Assembly: GCA_014898425.1 (NCBI GenBank)
Contig: RCSZ01000012.1
Span: 2,108,001-2,172,000 of the forward strand
Source: Botryotinia globosa
Taxonomy: Eukaryota > Ascomycota > Leotiomycetes > Helotiales > Sclerotiniaceae
Reading direction: 5' to 3'
DNA length: 64,000 bases
This document shows positions 59,070-64,000 of this stretch, piece after piece. A model generated the notes under the pieces. It ran no database searches and had not been told where the DNA came from. It saw only the letters and a program-made list of their open reading frames with translations. Within the stretch, counting starts at the first letter, position 1; every line of letters starts with the position of its first letter. The translations under genes and the position numbers were made by a program.

Positions 59070-59859
59070 TGAATTCGGTGCTATCTGTTGGAAAGTCAAA
59101 ATAATATTACAATATATGGATAATATTCCTTGTAATTGAAAACTGTGCTGCAAGAGTGTATTTTTGATATGACCATAGAACTACGTATTGAGAAAGCATA
59201 CACTACATATATTTAGTAGAATGAATAGGGTGATTATCCTCCCTTGTCGAGGTAGATTTGGGTGTGATATCCACCGGGTCATACCCCAGACTAACCAGGT
59301 ATACTCTACCCAGTGCCCACCCTATGGTGTCTTTTTGGGACAAAAGGGGACAAAAACTGAATTTTTAATATAGACTATGTTGGAAAGAAATGGCAGGTGC
59401 ACCTTATGTGCATATAACATCTTCCACTTCAGGCGTTAGATTTAGATCACTACAGCAATTCTACATAGTCAATAATACATGCATTCCACTAGCCTACTCT
59501 CTTAATTGTGAACACATATATTATATATCACTTATATATAACCTCTAAACAGTAAAAACCTTTAGAAGAATACTAAAAAGGGAGTTTCTGATCTAATCAA
59601 TAGCTAAACATGATTAATAGATTCCTATTATCTTTTCCTTTTACATAAAGCAATCAAAGAAAAGGCCTTATAACTCAAAAAAATGAAAAGAAATTTAATA
59701 TACCTAAGCAATTATCATTAAAATGATTCAGAGGCCAAGCTTTCTCAACCACCACCTAACAAATGTTGTATATGATAGCACATCATGCACGACACTGCAG
59801 CAACAGCTGCCTTCGATAGATCTGGCAATGAAACCTCCAGGTCTGCTAGTTCAATGTCG
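59070..59859. other. Intergenic
   Basis: No supported gene. Composition is intermediate between the AT block and gene space. The segment may include the 5' part of the LINE that follows. Confidence 0.35.
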
Positions 59860-62509
59860 ACAGAAGCCTCTTTGCATACACGACAATTCTTGTTGTGACC
59901 AACACACCGCGAATCGATATGATCTGCATCCAGGAAACCTGGCAAAACACAGAATCACCCGGGCTGCGACTGCTACACCCCGATGGACTGTTGGGACTAC
60001 GCGAACCCAGAGGAGCCCTCCCCACCCAGGGTGATGACCTATATGCGAAAGAGCACGGGCATACGGACACAACAGCAACGCCCGATACACAATAAGAATC
60101 TGCTATGAGTCGACGTCAATGGCATCGCAATCCTATACAGCTACCGACGTGCTACAGCCCACCACCGATGAAGTAATCGACTACGTCGCATCCCTAGCAC
60201 TGGAAAGCCAATGCTTGGTAGATAGGTACTTCAACTCCCGGAATGACTTCCATCATGGAGCTGAGCTGGTTGGCTGGTCCTCTACCAGCGGTATGAATCA
60301 CATAGGTATCGCGAGGGATCCGACACAACGTTCTGGTCACGTCCTTGACCTGTCCTTCTCGAAATTACCCTTCAACAACCCTGGCATCTGCGAGGACATG
60401 CATACCGGCTCGGATCACGTCACACAAGTCACCATTGTCCCAGGCGGAGGCAATTTCCCCCTCGAACGATCTCATTACTGGGTGCCAGAGACGTAGTTAC
60501 CGCGATTCTTCAATCTAGTGAGACTGGGGGTATCACGATTGGGAGATGCTCAGACCGTTCAAGAAAGGATAGCCGTTGAAGAGTATATCAGAGACTTCAC
60601 AACTACAATAGAGGTTACCATCAATGTAGTGGGCAGATTCGATCGAGGTAAGGGGTACCCAACACCATAGTGGACCTCGAAATGCAAGGAAGCGTACCAA
60701 AGCTATCTCAAGGCTCGCTGATATCTGGTACCGGGAGAGCAGATGCCACACGAGACTAGATACTTTCACGACATTATAAGCAAAGCGAAACGCAAGCACT
60801 TGAAGAATGGCATCAATGGGGTCAAGGACGACAAGGAGCTATACAGAGTCATCAACTGGCGTAAGTTGGCTATTAATTTGAAGTCGTTCCTCCGTTGATT
60901 AACAACGTTATAATTGAAGGTATTATAAAGAAGGTAGAGGCCTTTCGAACAGCAGTTCTGCGCAGGCCTAGCACCGACGACGACCTCAACTCCGACCCTC
61001 TGAAGAATTGGGAAGGAATTGGCGGTCTCCCGTAATTCCAGTCAATATCGATAGAGGTGGAGCGTAATACTTTGAGGGTTTCTAGCACTTCTCCTGGAAT
61101 GGATAGAATCATGGTTTGTCTACTCAAGATATGCTGGGGCTTGGTCAGGTATATCCTATAGTAGCTGTATAACCGCTGCCTGACACTCAGCTTCTTCCCG
61201 GAGGCTTGAAAGCTGGTGCAGGTTGCGATGCTCCCCAAGGTAGATAAGAAAGACAAGTCCTCGATCCGGTTCTGGCAGCCGATTGCATTGATTTCCTGTA
61301 TCTTCAAGGGTCTGGAACGAATTATAGCACGCATGATAGCCTGTAACCCCCTTACCCAAGAACTCCTCAGCCACCAGTATGGTGATGCCTTCCCAAAGCG
61401 GCCAGCCATAAACCCAGTGGCTAGCTTTACACATGATGTGGAACAAGCCATGTCTCGAGGCATTGAAATCGCAATAATTATAATGGACGTCTAGGGTGCG
61501 TTCGATGCTCTATTGAAAAGACGACTTAGGACACGCATGGCCAAACAAGGCTGGCCTCTGACCTTGCTCAAGCTCGTAAACTCTTTCCTCACCAATCGAC
61601 AAGTGCGTATCCGCCTGGAAGACTCGATCACTTCAAGCTACAGCGTGGCCTGCGGCATGCAACAGGGATCCCCTCTGTCCCCGGTGCTCTATTGCTCTAC
61701 CTCGCTGAGCTATTCGCACAGGATGAGACTCTGCACTTTGGATACGCGGACAACCTGTACCTGTACAGAGCCTCCAAGTACCTCTCCCAAAGCTTCCTTT
61801 TTCTGGTGACCGAGGTCTAGTACATACTGCGCTGGGGAGACAAGGACACGGTTACTTTCGCCCCAGAGAAACTGGAGATAATCCACCTCTCTAAGAAGAA
61901 AAGGAGCAAAGAACCGATCTGCGCTGTCAATAACAACCTGATTATCACACCGATCACGAAAACTGAGACAGCGGGTCCCCAGCCTGCTTTTCGATAGCTC
62001 AAAGTCTGGTTTGACCGTAAACTCATCTTCAAGTGAGATGTATGGGAACGCACAGTCAGAGTCAGAGTGGTCGCCCGTCACATCAGGAGCCTAGCTAAGA
62101 AAGTGGGCGGCTGTCCACTCTCCGCACTGCGGAAGGCCGTAGTCATCTGCGTCATCCCCTCCTTCACCTAGGGAACGGGTACGCCGGCAGGACCAAAGCC
62201 CCGCGAGTCCTTTGCTCTGGTCGTTTGCCAGTTGTCAGCGCACGGGTAGGCTGGCACATCGCCGTCCTCGAAAAGATCCTGGTCCCTGCTATACGAGGCG
62301 TTTTTCCGGTATGGAGAACCACACCCACCACTGCCCTCTTTCGAGACTCAGACATCCCATCAGGGATAGCCATGCTCAAAGACGCAATAAGAATCCAGAC
62401 AATGGACCCCTCCCACCCCCTCCCACCCCTGATCATACAAGGCAAGAGCGCGGGCACAAGACAGGTCGCCAAGACTAAGATAGAGGCTCCATTCATTAAT
62501 TATCAATGA
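59860..62509 (+). mobile_element. Degenerate Tad-type non-LTR retrotransposon (LINE), ORF2 remnant
   Basis: Relics in the expected order, spread over all three plus frames. Apurinic-type endonuclease: IDMICIQETWQN (about 59913), NEVIDYV-like block, SRNDFHHGAELVGWSS (about 60220-60280), GHVLDLSFSK and TGSDHVTQV (to 60500). Reverse transcriptase: LPKVDKKDKSSIRFWQPIAL (61228), GLERIIARMIA, MDV followed by a stop then GAFDALLKRRL, CGMQQGSPLSPVLY (about 61650-61690), FGYADNLYLYRASK (61737-61778). C-terminal region: RVGWHIAVLEKILVPAIRGV and VWRTTP to 62509. Stops replace CAG, CGA and TGG codons and the catalytic YADD is YADN, as RIP would produce. Dead element. Confidence 0.85.
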
Positions 62510-62875
62510 CAACACGCAAACTTTATTCTAACATTATGATACAGCATATCACCTCTGGCTGCATCATATCGCTAGCCTATTCTTCGCCACTCAACCTATC
62601 CTTAGCGATTGCCCTATGCCAATACTTATTGAATATTAAAAACTGCCCAACAATGTTAATTGTTGCTAATCACTATTATAGTCTATAAGTTAGTGATTCT
62701 ATAGCCTGTTATTAATCCGTTGTAACACGCGATTGCGGAAGTAAGCAATAAAAAAATGGGTTTTATTATAATGGACATGGTTACCATTGGACCAGTCATA
62801 CCCCTTAGGGCTCCGGCACCCAGCTAATTAAATATTGTATGCCTATTTAGGCTAGCACCTTCTTCTGCAATAGAG
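62510..62875. other. Intergenic
   Basis: No gene recognised. May include the 3' tail of the LINE. Confidence 0.35.
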
Positions 62876-62878
62876 TAA

Positions 62879-63230
62879 GGGCCCGTTCGGATCGATTTTT
62901 TAGATAATGTAGAGCTATATTTGTTAGCAATATAGATCTAAATAAGTGTTTACTAAACACAAATGTTATTCAACAATTTATATTGATAGTAAAATTGAAA
63001 AAAAGTGATTTACTAAATATTTATATTGAGTTACAAAAAGTTACAAAATATGAATTTACAAATTTCGAAAATTTGTATAATAGTTTTGTTAAACCTTGTT
63101 AAATCTGTAATACAACTTTTATTAGTATTTAATAATATTTGTTGATATTTATTATTCTATATTTTATAGATCTATAAAATTTAAGTTAAGTCATTAGTCA
63201 ACAAATTGAAAAAACGATCTGAACGGGCTC
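62879..63230. mobile_element. Tourist-like (PIF/Harbinger-type) MITE
   Basis: 352 bp, AT-rich, without coding capacity. Terminal inverted repeats: GGGCCCGTTCGGATCG at the left and, reverse-complemented, GAGCCCGTTCAGATCG at the right, followed by a T-rich stretch on both sides. A 3-bp duplication TAA flanks it (62876-62878 and 63231-63233). GGGCC(C/T)GTT(C/T)GG termini with a TWA duplication are characteristic of PIF/Harbinger MITEs. Confidence 0.8.
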
Positions 63231-63233
63231 TAA

Positions 63234-63806
63234 ATGGCCATGTGCGGAATACTCCGGAAATTGCAAAATCAAGCTTTTTCTAATTTTACGCCCTACACCC
63301 TACGCCCTACGCCCGCATGAGAATCCCAACGTCAACCAACGTCAACCAACGCCACATGCGCAGTCTTACAATTCAATGATGTGTTCCAGCACAATAATAC
63401 GTCGCACAACCTTGAAGCTTAAAAGCTAGGATCGGCCGGTTCTGATAGATTTTAACTAAGTCTAATTGAATACTGGTAGTTCTTATCTGGTGCTAGTTGA
63501 TTTGAAGATTTCAACATTCCTGGTTAATTGGTGGGGTGTAACCCCGGCTAAGCCTAAGACATCGCTTACTGACAGGGGCCAGTACATTGGGAGGTCGAAA
63601 ATGTCAAGAGAACAGAACTAAAACAACCATATTCAATGAATAGTCTAACACAACTGCAGCTAGATTTAGTAGCTAGCATTACATTGATTGAAATCATGAT
63701 TCTAATTATGATTTTGGTAGCTAGTTTCATGATACTGGATAATGCCAAGGATTCTTCTCTCGCTAGCTGCCTCGTTACAGACCTATTGGAACATATAGAA
63801 CTCTGA
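63234..63806. other. Intergenic
   Basis: Contains small direct repeats (ccctacgccctacg near 63295-63312, caacgtcaac repeats near 63329-63350). No gene supported. It includes the 3' flank of the P450-like fragment. Confidence 0.4.
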
Positions 63807-64000
63807 CTATGTGAGCCGACGAAATTTCAGCCTGATACAGCCCGCAAGAGACGACGACAAGAATACATCTTCCTGTTCCACATTCTCTGTAAACTTCTTA
63901 TCTAGATAAGTCTCATAATCTGTATAGATAGTGGCAAGAAGCTCTTTCATGGCTAGTTTCATTAGCATGTTCTCTGATGAAGTGAACATCGGAATAGTAA
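63807..64000 (-). CDS. C-terminus of a probable cytochrome P450 (runs off the right end)
   Basis: The minus-strand frame is open from the window edge to a stop at 63807-63809. It reads TIPMFTSSENMLMKLAMKELLATIYTDYETYL and ends LKFRRLT. The pattern of a helix ending in KxxxATIYTxYxT, followed by an acidic stretch and a short terminal beta-strand, is what fungal P450s show after the heme-binding region. The heme-ligand cysteine itself would lie outside the window, so the assignment is tentative. The internal ATG at 63989 is unlikely to be the true start. Confidence 0.5.
   Translation of the reverse strand, partial: TIPMFTSSENMLMKLAMKELLATIYTDYETYLDKKFTENVEQEDVFLSSSLAGCIRLKFRRLT

Overview
The window looks like nuclear DNA of a filamentous ascomycete, most likely a plant-associated leotiomycete of the Botrytis/Sclerotinia type. 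That placement is inferred from short 47-210 nt spliceosomal introns, fungal-only families (Zn2Cys6 regulators, a CBM1-bearing CE5 esterase, a phiA/IgE-binding-type secreted protein, Dal5-type permease), a lone 5S rRNA gene, and a very AT-rich block with C-to-T/G-to-A damage in repeats (repeat-induced point mutation, RIP).

Layout. Positions 1-33,800 are ordinary gene space with twelve multi-exon or intronless genes: a cyclase-family protein, a Yap-like bZIP factor, a PlsC acyltransferase, a small tail-anchored protein, a secreted beta-propeller protein with a frameshift-like defect, a 38-residue membrane microprotein, a soluble fumarate reductase, a CE5-CBM1 acetylxylan esterase, a Zn2Cys6 regulator, a small secreted protein, then a possible gene group: Dal5-type MFS permease / divergent Zn2Cys6 regulator / NMT1-THI5-like substrate-binding protein / Ure2-like glutathione transferase. 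A 5S rRNA gene lies at 21,636-21,754.

From about 33,900 to 58,100 the sequence becomes an AT isochore with no intact gene. It holds two structurally complete but dead copies of one 6.6-kb chromodomain-type Gypsy retrotransposon in opposite (inverted) orientation, each with 150-bp LTRs and a perfect 5-bp target duplication. One of them sits inside a compound tandem repeat (about 1.4-1.9 kb, with an internal 223-234-bp satellite). Every hand-counted difference between paired LTRs is a transition, as RIP predicts.

From 58,100 to 64,000 GC content recovers: a decayed coding sequence straddles the isochore border, followed by a broken Tad-type LINE, a Tourist-like MITE with 3-bp target duplication, and the C-terminus of a probable cytochrome P450 running off the right end.

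Functional picture. The esterase and small secreted protein suggest interaction with plant cell walls. The MFS/regulator/NMT1-like/GST group may be a small uptake-and-assimilation module under nitrogen (GATA) control; this is inference from gene order and promoter motifs only.
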